From Vallitalea okinawensis (GTDB taxonomy: Bacteria; Bacillota; Clostridia; Lachnospirales; PQDH01), in contig NZ_PQDH01000002.1 in NCBI RefSeq assembly GCF_002964605.1, positions 248,001 through 312,000 on the forward strand: a stretch of 64,000 bases of DNA, written 5' to 3'. Numbering within the stretch: position 1 is the stretch's first letter; each line of letters opens with the position of its first letter. The notes beneath the pieces were generated by a model. The model was not told the origin of the DNA and did no database searches. It saw only the letters and a list, made by a program, of their open reading frames with translations. Below are positions 42,051-51,253 of the stretch, one piece after another. The translations under genes and the position numbers were made by a program.

Positions 42051-42103
42051 TGGAATAAGAAAGTTCGCGTTTTGCTCGCAAGGTACCGTACTTTCCTATT
42101 CCA
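42051..42103 (+). repeat. Dispersed hairpin element, copy 2
   Basis: Arms TGGAATAAGAAAGT (42051-42064) and ACTTTCCTATTCCA (42090-42103) are complementary at 13 of 14 positions around a 25-nt loop that includes TTTTGCTCGCAAGG. It is homologous to the element at 15149-15197 in the opposite orientation. It lies between the rpiR terminator and the end of the MFS gene. Confidence 0.6.
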
Positions 42104-42133
42104 GTTTTAACGTGGCGGTAGCCGCTTTTGTAC

Positions 42134-43393
42134 TTATAACATCACTTCTTGCTTTTGATTCACTCTTAGATGATTCATTACCATAGCTATTATTCCAACA
42201 GATGTAATGGCTATCCATAATACCAATACGCCATTCCATCCAAATTGGTCAACAATAAGCCCTGTAATAGATGCAGTTAATCCAGCTGCCATATAGGAGA
42301 CAAAATCTAAAAAGCCGGCTATAGATGATGTCTTATTATATTTTGCATACTTCATCGGTATAGAACCTAATAAAATAGTATTTGATCCATACATCATAGC
42401 AGATGATAAGGATAGAAATAATAAACCTAAGACGGCACTAAAACCTCCAACTTTAACCAATCCTATGTTCGTTAAAATTGATATAATAAATAAGACACTG
42501 ATTGTAATCTGATCTTGATTTTTATACTTTTTGCTTAGCCATCCAGCAAAAAGCATACCAATGAAGTTCATGAAAGGAATAAGCAATATTAATCCTACAG
42601 TCGACTTCAAATCCAAACCTTGGGTTTCCATCAAATACATAGGTCCCCAAAGTGATATACCTTCCTTTACTATTCCCTTTGCTGCACATGCAACAACAAC
42701 ATACCAAAGTTTTGATTGATTAACCACTTTCCAAAAGGATACGGAGTCTTTCTTAGAATCTTCTACATTACTTTCTTTTTTAAAGTACTTTTCGTTAGGA
42801 TCTTTAAATCCAACATCTATTGGATGATTACGAATCCCAGTCACCCAAATAATCGCATAAATTAATAAGAAAATTCCGGGGGACCAAAAAGCCCATTTCC
42901 AGTTTGTCTGTTCAATGATTATGCCAGCTAATCCCCATGCTAAAATATAGCCTCCAACCATGGATGTGGATATGAGGGTTGCCGTTTTCCCTCGTTTTTT
43001 ATTTTCATTCCAAAAAGACAATGTTTTGATCATAGGTCCCCAAATCATGGATTGAAAATAACCATTTATTCCCCATAGAACAACCATTACAATTAAACTT
43101 GTTGCAAAACCAAAACAAATATTGGTTATAGCAATTAAAACAACTCCTGCAAATATGTAGAGTCTACTCGATACTTTATCACCTATATAGCCATTAATTA
43201 AATGCCCAATACCATATACCCAAAAAAATACACTACCAATCATACCAACTTGCGTTTTACTCCACCCAAAAGCATTTTGAATTTCAGGTAGTGCCACAGA
43301 TATATTTACACGTCCAAAATAAACACTGGCATAGACTATCCAACATAAAATAAAAATCTTTATCTGCCATTTCTCAAATGCACTTTTTCTCAT
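42134..43393 (-). CDS. MFS transporter, organophosphate:phosphate antiporter-like (GlpT/UhpT group)
   Basis: 419 residues, twelve membrane helices. The N-terminal region (YASVYFGRVNISVALPEIQN, VGMIGSVFFWVYGIGHLINGYIGDK in two parts) resembles the GlpT/UhpT and related organic-anion group, including a conserved Arg in helix 1. Substrates of the group are phosphorylated sugars, glycerol-3-phosphate or sugar acids. I use ATG 43393 (GAAAGG upstream); a frame reaching 43432 lacks a site. The promoter shares a regulatory box with the PHP-TRAP operon, suggesting one RpiR regulon. Confidence 0.85.
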   Translation of the reverse strand: MRKSAFEKWQIKIFILCWIVYASVYFGRVNISVALPEIQNAFGWSKTQVGMIGSVFFWVYGIGHLINGYIGDKVSSRLYIFAGVVLIAITNICFGFATSLIVMVVLWGINGYFQSMIWGPMIKTLSFWNENKKRGKTATLISTSMVGGYILAWGLAGIIIEQTNWKWAFWSPGIFLLIYAIIWVTGIRNHPIDVGFKDPNEKYFKKESNVEDSKKDSVSFWKVVNQSKLWYVVVACAAKGIVKEGISLWGPMYLMETQGLDLKSTVGLILLIPFMNFIGMLFAGWLSKKYKNQDQITISVLFIISILTNIGLVKVGGFSAVLGLLFLSLSSAMMYGSNTILLGSIPMKYAKYNKTSSIAGFLDFVSYMAAGLTASITGLIVDQFGWNGVLVLWIAITSVGIIAMVMNHLRVNQKQEVML

Positions 43394-43603
43394 TTTCGAA
43401 TCCTTTCTTTTAACGATATAATTTACATACAATAAGTCCCTTTCTGTTTTTTCTATATTATAAAAACATCATTCGTTCCTTTAGTTCTTGAAAAATAATT
43501 ATGTAAACTGTGTGAAAAGTAATCTAATCAATACTAATTACTATATTCAGAAACTTTAATTTAACTCTAAATTCCTCTATTAAAATATAATAATTATAGT
43601 ACT

Positions 43604-43663
43604 ACTATATTCGATTAATGAATATTTGTCAATAATATATATCTGATCGCAGAATTTTATTCC
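43604..43663 (-). promoter_or_regulatory. MFS promoter with upstream GAATaaaATTC box
   Basis: Minus strand -35 TTGACA (43627-43632), 17-bp spacer, -10 TATAGT (43604-43609). The box GGAATAAAATTC (43652-43663) starts 19 bp upstream of the -35, almost the same place as in the PHP-TRAP promoter. The rest of the 43394-43757 gap is AT-rich with nothing further that I recognise. Confidence 0.55.
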
Positions 43664-43757
43664 TTGTTAAATCTCACGTCTTATTCTGATTTTGTTGTAA
43701 ATAAAGACATGTTTCAACACATATAATAATATGAACCTTATTTATAAGGAGACATCT

Positions 43758-44243
43758 ATGTACCAGTTATTATATGCAATGCTATGTTTACCCATGATTA
43801 ATCGTAATCCTACAAGAACCCGAAATCGAGTAAAGAACGCTATGGAAGAACTCCAGTCTATCCCCAAGGACTATCCTATAGAGACAGCATTAGCAAATGG
43901 AAATGTTGTTATTACCGATCGCGGAGAAGTTCACAATAAGGAAAGATTTGAATCCTTCTTGAGCAATGTTAATAAAGGTAAACCAGATCATATTCAATTT
44001 GTGAAGTATACTATTAATGGTATACCACTAATAGGTATACTTGAATATGATGGTATGAAGATTAAATTCACTTATGATACAACACGTTCTAAGAATATTG
44101 GGTATGGATCAATAGATACTCACGAAGGTACTGAGATCATATTAGGGACAAAGGAAAGACCATCTGGGCATTTAATTGGTACATACTACTTAATCATGCC
44201 TAAAGGTAAACAAATTATCTTTTCATTTAGTTATAGGTTTTAA
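43758..44243 (+). CDS. DUF4362 domain protein
   Basis: 161 residues; the centre matches DUF4362: NGNVVITDRGEVHNKERFES, then HIQFVKYTINGIPLIGILEY and the DGMKIKFTYDTTRSKN region. In Bacillus and Clostridium such proteins are usually small secreted lipoproteins of unknown function. Here the N-terminus (MYQLLYAMLCLP) is only a short hydrophobic stretch, so export is doubtful. AAGGAG lies six nt before ATG 43758; an ATG at 43731 overlaps the promoter region. Single gene ending at a strong hairpin. Confidence 0.75.
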   Translation: MYQLLYAMLCLPMINRNPTRTRNRVKNAMEELQSIPKDYPIETALANGNVVITDRGEVHNKERFESFLSNVNKGKPDHIQFVKYTINGIPLIGILEYDGMKIKFTYDTTRSKNIGYGSIDTHEGTEIILGTKERPSGHLIGTYYLIMPKGKQIIFSFSYRF

Positions 44244-44248
44244 CCCCA

Positions 44249-44282
44249 ATACAAAAGCGAAGCTTACGCTTCGCTTTTGTAT
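44249..44282. terminator. Bidirectional terminator between DUF4362 and MFS genes
   Basis: A 15-bp perfect stem, ATACAAAAGCGAAGC / GCTTCGCTTTTGTAT, with loop TTAC. The T-rich arms give both convergent genes a usable terminator. Confidence 0.8.
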
Positions 44283-44285
44283 TAT

Positions 44286-45581
44286 CTAGTCAGTTTCCAT
44301 TACTAACTCTTTGTTTTCAAAGAAAAAGTGTACATATAATGGACAAGCTAACAATAGCAATCCTGATAGTAGGAAGACTACCTGCATGCCATTAAAGGCA
44401 AAGAAACCCATTGTCAACTGTGTCCCCTCTAGCAAATTTATTATTTTTGAACCCAAGGAAGCACTCAGGAAACTGAATATTCCTCCTAAAGCTGCATTTA
44501 ATCCTATGTACATGGTACGACCTTCCTTCTTAGCAAACAGGAATTGAATATTAAAGAGAGATATACCGACTCCAGCCCAAGCAAATCCTGCACTTATATG
44601 AAGCAAAGGAGTTAGTATAATGTAATTACTTTCTGTTACAAATGCCCACATGAAATGAGTAATAGCAAGAATTAATATCGAAAACTTGGTACTAAGAAAC
44701 CAAGATTTTTTATCTGCTAATCTTCCCCAATAACTTGAACAAAGAACACGAACCATTGTTGCTACAACAGATAATGCCATCATAAAAGTGTAACTTAACT
44801 CTAAAGAAGTTACCATGTATACGGCAACATATGGTCCACCGATTTGTAATCCAATATTCCATATGACATAAAGTATAATTACCTTTCTAAAGCTAACACT
44901 TTGTAATGGTATCGTTACTGTATCTTTAACTCTATAATTTCTTTGAATGTTTTTCTCCTTTGGCTCACTTATCTTTGATAACGCAAATACATTAATCATT
45001 GCTAGTAACAATAATATGCTACCAATGATAATAAAACCTGCATACTTATTCCCTGCTCTATCCCAATAGTCTAGCACACCACCTAATGAGATAGTTAGTA
45101 TCGCAGATACAAACAAAGAAATTTTATCTTTCATTGCAGTATATTGTCCTCTGATTTCAATTGGTGTTAGATTAATCATCCAGTTAGCAACTGCAGGCAT
45201 TAAGAAAGCATTTAATCCGTATGATAAACAATAAATTAAAACAAATAGCTGTAAGGAGTATCCTGTCTTTAACAACAAAATAGGAATAAAATAAATGGTA
45301 GCTAACAGTATACGAAATATACTAGCTACACTAATAATTGCTTTCTTTCTACTCGCCATCTTTTCAAAGAAAACAGAAGAAAATATTTGAAAAATTCCTG
45401 TTGCTGCTGGTATGACAGCAATAACACCATTGATGTCATCACCACCTCCTAATAAGCTAATGAACCCTGCTAAAAATGCACCAGTAGTTAGTACAAATTG
45501 GCTAACTCCTGTAATACCCTCAAGAATGAAGTAATTACGACTCCTTGAGATATCATCAAGTCCCCTCATAATACGAAACAC
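44286..45581 (-). CDS. MFS transporter
   Basis: 431 residues with about twelve membrane helices (FVLTTGAFLAGFISLLGGG, ISVASIFRILLATIYFIPIL, LFVLIYCLSYGLNAFLMPA). Conserved MFS loop elements include SSYWGRLADKKSW between helices. No clear substrate signature; drug or sugar export are both possible. I favour GTG 45581 as start because GAGGTGGGG lies just upstream; ATG 45569 is an alternative, and the longer frame to 45617 lacks a site. The 290-nt gap upstream (45582-45871) shows no feature I can support. Confidence 0.82.
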   Translation of the reverse strand: MFRIMRGLDDISRSRNYFILEGITGVSQFVLTTGAFLAGFISLLGGGDDINGVIAVIPAATGIFQIFSSVFFEKMASRKKAIISVASIFRILLATIYFIPILLLKTGYSLQLFVLIYCLSYGLNAFLMPAVANWMINLTPIEIRGQYTAMKDKISLFVSAILTISLGGVLDYWDRAGNKYAGFIIIGSILLLLAMINVFALSKISEPKEKNIQRNYRVKDTVTIPLQSVSFRKVIILYVIWNIGLQIGGPYVAVYMVTSLELSYTFMMALSVVATMVRVLCSSYWGRLADKKSWFLSTKFSILILAITHFMWAFVTESNYIILTPLLHISAGFAWAGVGISLFNIQFLFAKKEGRTMYIGLNAALGGIFSFLSASLGSKIINLLEGTQLTMGFFAFNGMQVVFLLSGLLLLACPLYVHFFFENKELVMETD

Positions 45582-45871
45582 GGTCCCCACCTCGGTTTCT
45601 CTTAAAGTAAATATCAATTTATCAATAAGTTATCACACTATAAGTCGGTTTACAACTTGGAATAATGATGAAATAATAAGGCATTTGTAGCAGTAATTCG
45701 GGATGTTTAACATAACATATATGTAACTTTATTGGATAGCTTTAAAATGGCTGATTGCACGCAAAATCCATTATATGTAATCTAATATTTTATATCATAA
45801 AAAGCCTATTTCTAAAAGATGAAACAAGCTTTTAAATATTCCCTTAATATGAAATACAATTATTTGTATAA

Positions 45872-47251
45872 TTATTTTTCTCTGTAATAACTCATTTGTA
45901 TCGTAATCATGTTCTTATCTTTATCTAAGTAGATGACTAAGGGTAGTTGATATTCTTTTGGAAGACATTTATCAGGATTTCCAAGATCAAAATAGAGATA
46001 TTGCTTGCCTTCGATAAATACATGCCGTTGTTTCCATGATATGTTATTGCTTTCTTTGAGATTTTCTAGAGGTATATACAAACCACCTGGTCTTTTTTTA
46101 TCTTTTTCTACTAGACATCCTTTTTCAATGTGTAGTACATCTATATCCATATACTCATAATTCAGTTCTTGAGGGTCAACTAAGTATATATTAAATAATG
46201 CTCCGTCTTTATTGCAATAGTAGTCACCATATCGTTTATATAAACCTATTAACTTATATATTTTGTATTGAATTTTAAATGTCTTTCCATGAAAGGTTCC
46301 ATAATATAATAGGACACCAATACCAAATAATATCATTATAAATAGTGCTTCATCATTTTTCAAAGTCCAAATCTTATTTCTCACTATCATAAAAGTATCT
46401 CGATTAGGTAGCACTTTTGCATGAAAGAAATCTTCTGATAGTATCCCAATTATTAGCGGAAGTGTACATATTAGTCCAACAATTAATCTTTTAAAGATAT
46501 TAAATGATTGTTCATTATAATTTTTATGATAAATGCCAATTATTTTATAAGTTCCTAAGTAGATGACAGCAAATGTAATCAAATATAAATCTCCAGATAA
46601 GATACTTGAGAGAAATCCATATAATAAACCAATAATAACTGCCCACATAAAGCACATTAAATATGCTTTATAGATGCTAGAAGTTTTCTCCTCTAATTGG
46701 TTTGTTTCTTTCTTATCATCTACTAAAAACCCTTCCCTTTGTAAAAACTCATTAATCTCATCACAATTCATTTTGTCTTCAATAGTCATAAACAAACGTT
46801 CTACATCCATTTGCTGTAAAAAATCTAATTGAATTAATATTTCATAAGGCGAGTATAGCAAATCATTTAAGACTCTATTTTTTTTCTGTCTCAGTAATTT
46901 TTTCTTTGTGATGATGCCTATTAAATTCTTATCATTATTGGCATTTAAAACAATGCTTACAACTTCATCCCATCTAACCGTTTTGCTTATATAGCTAAAT
47001 TTAATTTTAATATAATCACCAGATATCTCTAGATAAGATCTATAAAATCCAAAAGTAATAGCTAGAAGAAGAACAATAATGAGTATACCAACCATCATCA
47101 TAGTATAATCTTCTGCTATTAACCCCAAATATGATAACGATATAAAAATTAATATGACAAAAAATAGTGCCATCAATCTCTTTTCAGAAACTTTATATTT
47201 AAAGGTAATTGGAACTTCATATGGTAATTTTATATCTACATTATCATCCAC
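45872..47251 (-). CDS. Multi-pass membrane protein of unknown function
   Basis: Not recognised. 459 residues. Two helices near residues 25-70 are followed by a PH-like soluble region (YLEISGDYIKIKFSYISKTV, RWDEVVSIVLNANND) and a short helical region about 130-175. Four or so further helices follow between 195 and 325, then a hydrophilic C-terminal domain of about 110 residues. The pattern 'two helices plus bPH-like domain' suggests a regulatory membrane protein. The start is GTG with GAGGTG seven nt upstream. It stands alone beside an unrelated coiled-coil gene. Confidence 0.65.
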   Translation of the reverse strand: MDDNVDIKLPYEVPITFKYKVSEKRLMALFFVILIFISLSYLGLIAEDYTMMMVGILIIVLLLAITFGFYRSYLEISGDYIKIKFSYISKTVRWDEVVSIVLNANNDKNLIGIITKKKLLRQKKNRVLNDLLYSPYEILIQLDFLQQMDVERLFMTIEDKMNCDEINEFLQREGFLVDDKKETNQLEEKTSSIYKAYLMCFMWAVIIGLLYGFLSSILSGDLYLITFAVIYLGTYKIIGIYHKNYNEQSFNIFKRLIVGLICTLPLIIGILSEDFFHAKVLPNRDTFMIVRNKIWTLKNDEALFIMILFGIGVLLYYGTFHGKTFKIQYKIYKLIGLYKRYGDYYCNKDGALFNIYLVDPQELNYEYMDIDVLHIEKGCLVEKDKKRPGGLYIPLENLKESNNISWKQRHVFIEGKQYLYFDLGNPDKCLPKEYQLPLVIYLDKDKNMITIQMSYYREK

Positions 47252-47343
47252 TTATTGTCACCTCAATAATCGATAATCTAACTCTATCACTTATTGTAAC
47301 CTAATATACAAATCTTAATATGAGTGCCAGTAAAGCTTTGTTG

Positions 47344-47395
47344 ATAAAAAATCTCCAACCTCATCTAATAAGATGACAGGTTGGAGACTTTTATT
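47344..47395 (-). terminator. Terminator of the coiled-coil protein gene
   Basis: Stem of about 15 bp with a small bulge (TCTCCAACCT ... AGGTTGGAGA), followed by TTTTTT on the minus strand. Confidence 0.75.
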
Positions 47396-47400
47396 AATCG

Positions 47401-48360
47401 CTATTGGATATCTTTTACTATATGCTCTATTTCATGTTCTAAACTACTTTTTTGTCGTGTTAACTGATTTTTTTCATTCTGAATATTACTCATAATACTT
47501 TGAATTTGACCTCTTACATTATATATCTTATTTTTTGCATCATTTATTTTTGATTGAACTGCCCAATCTACAATTAAGCCATCAAAGAAATAATCAGCGA
47601 ATCCAAGAAAAGAATTAATCTGTAGATCCACGTCTAAATAAGTATCTACATCCTTTAGTTCTCTACTAAATGTTCGCATTTGATTTTGTAATGTATGGAT
47701 ATGATTCTGTGCTGTATGCATCTTGTCTCGTTTTACCATGGTAGCTATGGTTCCACCACCAATCATATCATAAGTCCCCCAGTTAGCAGCAGAACTCAGT
47801 GCCTCTTCAGTTAAACCAATAGTAGACATAACTCGATTACCAGCTTGAATGGCTTCATTAAGTTCTTTCAGTTGACTAGTTATAACATTGATTGCATTAG
47901 TCATCTTTTCAATAGATTCCCATTGATCTGGCATGTATTGTTCTATATAGGATTTCTTTTTATCCATTAATATAGAATAATTTCTTTTAGATCCTGACAC
48001 TTCATTGTATTTATTTTTATACACACTTAAACTATTATCAGATGCCTGCAGTTCTGCCACGGCAGAATCGTATTTCAGCTTAGCTTCAAAAGCTTCTTGC
48101 TCTTCCTTATTAAGCTTTTCTGCCTTATCATTTAATAGAGTATGGAGAAAATTAGACAAACTCATTTTTTTGAGCTTTTCCACGTCCTCTTCTTCTTTGC
48201 GTAGTTGCTCTTCTAACTTATGGCATTTCTTCTTTAATTCTCTCTGTTCATCTTCTATTGATAAAATTACTTTATCGAGTCTTTTTGCTTCAGCAATCTC
48301 ATCCATTACTTGTTTTAACTCTGCATTTATTTGTTGTAGGGTGCTCTTATTTTCATTCAT
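47401..48360 (-). CDS. Coiled-coil protein of unknown function
   Basis: 319 residues. Heptad-rich coiled coils span about 1-130, 135-175 and 205-319 (for example LEEQLRKEEEDVEKLKKMS). The middle is Gly-rich and less helical (NWGTYDMIGGGTIATMVKRD, about residue 197), and SFLGFADYFFDGLIVDWAVQ could form a hydrophobic hairpin. No enzyme motif. It could be a cytosolic scaffold. ATG is preceded by GAGGGGATATAG; metG lies 46 nt upstream on the same strand, so read-through from the T-box-controlled transcript is possible. Confidence 0.7.
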   Translation of the reverse strand: MNENKSTLQQINAELKQVMDEIAEAKRLDKVILSIEDEQRELKKKCHKLEEQLRKEEEDVEKLKKMSLSNFLHTLLNDKAEKLNKEEQEAFEAKLKYDSAVAELQASDNSLSVYKNKYNEVSGSKRNYSILMDKKKSYIEQYMPDQWESIEKMTNAINVITSQLKELNEAIQAGNRVMSTIGLTEEALSSAANWGTYDMIGGGTIATMVKRDKMHTAQNHIHTLQNQMRTFSRELKDVDTYLDVDLQINSFLGFADYFFDGLIVDWAVQSKINDAKNKIYNVRGQIQSIMSNIQNEKNQLTRQKSSLEHEIEHIVKDIQ

Positions 48361-48406
48361 CTATATCCCCTCGCTTTCTCAACCTATTATAGCATAAATT
48401 GGTTGT

Positions 48407-50041
48407 TTATACCTCCTTTAACTTGTCAATTTCTTCTTGTATTTGCTTTTTATCGATTCGCTCATATAGTACATTGGCTTCCCCTATTTGCTTATCTCCA
48501 TCTAATTCAATATATTGCCATAGAAAGTCATGATCGACTTTAAGTAAATCTCTTATTTTCTGGCATCCAAAAGGTAGAAATGGATAAAGTAAGTTAGATA
48601 GGTTATAGATTATGGTAACTGATGTTTTTATCACTTTTTTGCACTTCTTCGAATCATCTTTCACTGTTACCCAAGGTCGACCTTCATCAAAATATTTGTT
48701 AGCTCTCTTTATAAAACCGAAAATACTTTGTATCGCATGTTTCAGCTCACCTTTTTCAATAAGTAATCCTACATGACTATAAAGAGAAGTTAATTCTTCT
48801 ACAATCACCTTATCAATCTCTGCTTCCGGGACCCTATTATCAAAGTACTTATTAATAAAAGCAATGTTCCTATTAACAAAGTTTCCAAAACCACCTAATA
48901 ACTCACCATTGTGACTCAGTATAAATTCATTAAAGGTAAAGTTAGCATCTTTCTTCTCTGGTCCATTTGCTATAAGATGATAGCGTAATGTGTCTGGGTC
49001 ATACCTTTCTAGAAGGTCATTAACCCATAATGCCCAATTCTTACTTGTGGATATTTTTTTACCCTCCAATGTCAAATACTCATTTGATATAATATGGTCA
49101 GGCAACTTGTAATCAAAGGAGCCCAACAATAACGCTGGAAAGATAATAGAATGAAAAGGTATATTGTCTTTAGCATGAATGTAGTACGACCGACAGTCAG
49201 CATCTTTATGCCAATAGTCTAAATAATCCAGCCCCTTCTCTTCACAACATGCTTGACTCATACTTATATACCCTAACACGTTTTCTATCCAAATATATAT
49301 TTTCTTGTCTTCATAACCATCAATAGGAACATCTATACCCCAGTCTAAGTCTCTTGTACATGCTCGGTCTTGAAGACCTTCAGCTAAGTATCTCTCTGTA
49401 AATTTTACTGCATTTGTTCGCCAACATGCTTCTTTTTCTTTAACCAATTTACTAATTTCATTTTGAAATTTAGATAAGGCAAAGTAGAGATGCTTATTTT
49501 TTCTTAGTTTCGTTGGAGTCCCACATAAAGCGCATGTTGTTTGATGCACTTCTTGGATATGAACCAGACGACTACAATCGTCACATTCATCACCTCTGAT
49601 TTCGCCACCACAATATGGGCATATACCAAGAACGTAGCGATCAGCTAAATAGAGTTGACATTCCGCACAATAATATTGCTCACTCTCTTTTTCATAAATA
49701 TGTCCATTTTCATATAACTTCGTAAATAGGTCCTGAACAAAATGATGATGCTCTTCATCTGTGGTTTTCCCATAACAATCATAGCTAAAGCCTAATCGTT
49801 GAAACGCACTCTCTATTTGCTCATGATAATAATTAACTATATCTAAAGGGTCTTTGTTTTCTTTTCTAGCTTTAAATGTTATTGGTGTCCCGTGGCAATC
49901 GCTGCCAGAAACATATAACACGTCATCACCTTTCTGTCGATAATATCTTGCAAGAACATCTCCTGCAATTAAACCTGCTATATGACCAATATGCAATTCT
50001 CCATTGACATAAGGCCATGCTCCACCAATTAATATTTTCAT
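48407..50041 (-). CDS. metG: Methionyl-tRNA synthetase
   Basis: 544 residues, class I synthetase. HIGH motif in GELHIGHIAGL; KMSKS variant in LEGKKISTSKNWALW. The zinc insert has two knuckles (CAECQLYLADRYVLGICPYC, then CDDC and CALC), as in the two-knuckle MetRS type. No C-terminal tRNA-binding domain. Start ATG 50041 follows GGAGGTGTATATA; a GTG at 50050 is part of that site. Upstream lies a T-box leader with an AUG specifier. Confidence 0.95.
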   Translation of the reverse strand: MKILIGGAWPYVNGELHIGHIAGLIAGDVLARYYRQKGDDVLYVSGSDCHGTPITFKARKENKDPLDIVNYYHEQIESAFQRLGFSYDCYGKTTDEEHHHFVQDLFTKLYENGHIYEKESEQYYCAECQLYLADRYVLGICPYCGGEIRGDECDDCSRLVHIQEVHQTTCALCGTPTKLRKNKHLYFALSKFQNEISKLVKEKEACWRTNAVKFTERYLAEGLQDRACTRDLDWGIDVPIDGYEDKKIYIWIENVLGYISMSQACCEEKGLDYLDYWHKDADCRSYYIHAKDNIPFHSIIFPALLLGSFDYKLPDHIISNEYLTLEGKKISTSKNWALWVNDLLERYDPDTLRYHLIANGPEKKDANFTFNEFILSHNGELLGGFGNFVNRNIAFINKYFDNRVPEAEIDKVIVEELTSLYSHVGLLIEKGELKHAIQSIFGFIKRANKYFDEGRPWVTVKDDSKKCKKVIKTSVTIIYNLSNLLYPFLPFGCQKIRDLLKVDHDFLWQYIELDGDKQIGEANVLYERIDKKQIQEEIDKLKEV

Positions 50042-50094
50042 TATATACACCTCCGAGAATTATAAATGTTCAACCCATTCCATTTTGGGTAATA

Positions 50095-50419
50095 AAAAAA
50101 CTCTCACCTCCAAATCCTAAGATTCAGAGGACGAGAGTTATAATTCCCGTGGTACCACCTCTATTTACTAATACCTCACAGTATTAGTCTTATCAAGTAC
50201 GGTTTGTGAACAAACTTATACCCTAGTACAGTAACGGGTACAACCGTCGCATTCTACTCATCCATTAGATTTTTGATGCGCTACTCCAAGACCATGTTCG
50301 ATAGACTATGACCTGTATCATCTCACCAACCGATACTCTCTGTATAGCTTTTATCTATCTACTCTTTCTCTTCACCGTATTTAATATAGTAGTATATGCT
50401 TCTTTATAATATTTGTCAA
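50095..50419 (-). promoter_or_regulatory. T-box riboswitch leader of metG with promoter and terminator
   Basis: Promoter TTGACA (50414-50419), 17-bp spacer, TATACT (50391-50396). The T-box core UGGUACC reads from 50151-50157 on the opposite strand. The terminator stem (AACTCTC / GAGAGTT arms at 50100-50139) is followed by a T run. The specifier region holds an AUG (CGAACATGGTC on the minus strand), matching methionine. 50420-50547 carries only the upstream region of the small Sm-like gene. Confidence 0.9.
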
Positions 50420-50547
50420 GTTTTTTTCATTATACCAATTAAGATTAATTATAGGTAATATACATGGACTTTTTATGTGACAAACATCTACTGTATAGCA
50501 TAAGATGTAATGTATTTATAAATATCTAATTTGGAAGGTGGAGGGAA

Positions 50548-50754
50548 ATGCACGACTATTTCGTTGGAAAAAGGTTATTAATCTATACCAATAGTGGTAA
50601 TGAATATGTTGGAGTTTTAAAACAAGTGGTTTGGACACCACCACATAAGTATCTTCTTGTGGAGCTTGATCAATCCACTGAACCATTTGATGAAGGTGAT
50701 CCCGTTTATTTAGAAACAAAATCAATAGAATCATTCGCTGTATTCCCGGATTAA
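50548..50754 (+). CDS. Small protein, 68 residues, possibly Sm-like fold
   Basis: Not firmly recognised. The sequence starts HDYFVGKRLLIYTNSGNEYV and continues in a strand-rich pattern ending in IESFAVFPD. A five-strand SH3/Sm-like barrel is plausible: a short N-terminal helix, then glycine- and valine-rich strands. AAGGTGGAGGGAA precedes the ATG and a strong terminator follows, so it is a real single-gene unit. A regulatory nucleic-acid-binding role would be speculation. Confidence 0.7.
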   Translation: MHDYFVGKRLLIYTNSGNEYVGVLKQVVWTPPHKYLLVELDQSTEPFDEGDPVYLETKSIESFAVFPD

Positions 50755-50763
50755 TTGGACTTC

Positions 50764-50801
50764 ATAATTCTTTCAATTCTTAATTGAAAGAATTATTTTT
50801 T
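50764..50801 (+). terminator. Terminator of the 68-residue protein gene
   Basis: A 15-bp perfect stem, ATAATTCTTTCAATT / AATTGAAAGAATTAT, with a 3-nt loop, then TTTTT. It overlaps the last codons of the convergent Nudix gene. Confidence 0.8.
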
Positions 50802-51223
50802 ATGCTCTTAACTTCTATCACTAATGGTGAGGAATTGTTTTCATCTATATCTTCAAAATTGATCCACTCCGCTCCAAGAGAGTCATCTATCTTTGGACAG
50901 TTTTTGATATCTCCTTCAACATACTCAACTCCATAGTATATAGCTATATGATGGATATGAGTATAGTCATCATTACTTTCCCATGGAACTATATAATCTC
51001 TCGTGAATAGTTGCTCAATAACTTTAATTCTTATACCCGTCTCCTCCCAAAACTCTCGATGCAAGCAATCTACCATAGTCTCATTCTCTTCAATACTTCC
51101 ACCAGGTAAATCAAATCTTCCAGAGTATGGTCCTCTACCTTTATGTATCACTAGCATCTTGTTATCCTTTTGGCAAATACCATATACGCCTAAGTGCCGA
51201 TGCCATTTTTGTTTCATCTGCAT
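50780..51223 (-). CDS. Nudix hydrolase
   Basis: 147 residues. The Nudix box is complete: GGSIEENETMVDCLHREFWE, then ETGI (G-x5-E-x7-REUxEExGU). It hydrolyses a nucleoside diphosphate linked to another group; which one is not evident. Start ATG 51223 is preceded by AGGAGGAGCCAC; a frame reaching 51247 lacks a site. It begins 31 nt after the stop of the GNAT gene, so both may share one transcript. The end of the gene overlaps the terminator of the convergent small gene. Confidence 0.9.
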   Translation of the reverse strand: MQMKQKWHRHLGVYGICQKDNKMLVIHKGRGPYSGRFDLPGGSIEENETMVDCLHREFWEETGIRIKVIEQLFTRDYIVPWESNDDYTHIHHIAIYYGVEYVEGDIKNCPKIDDSLGAEWINFEDIDENNSSPLVIEVKSIKNNSFN

Positions 51224-51253
51224 GTGGCTCCTCCTATATATTATCATTAAACT

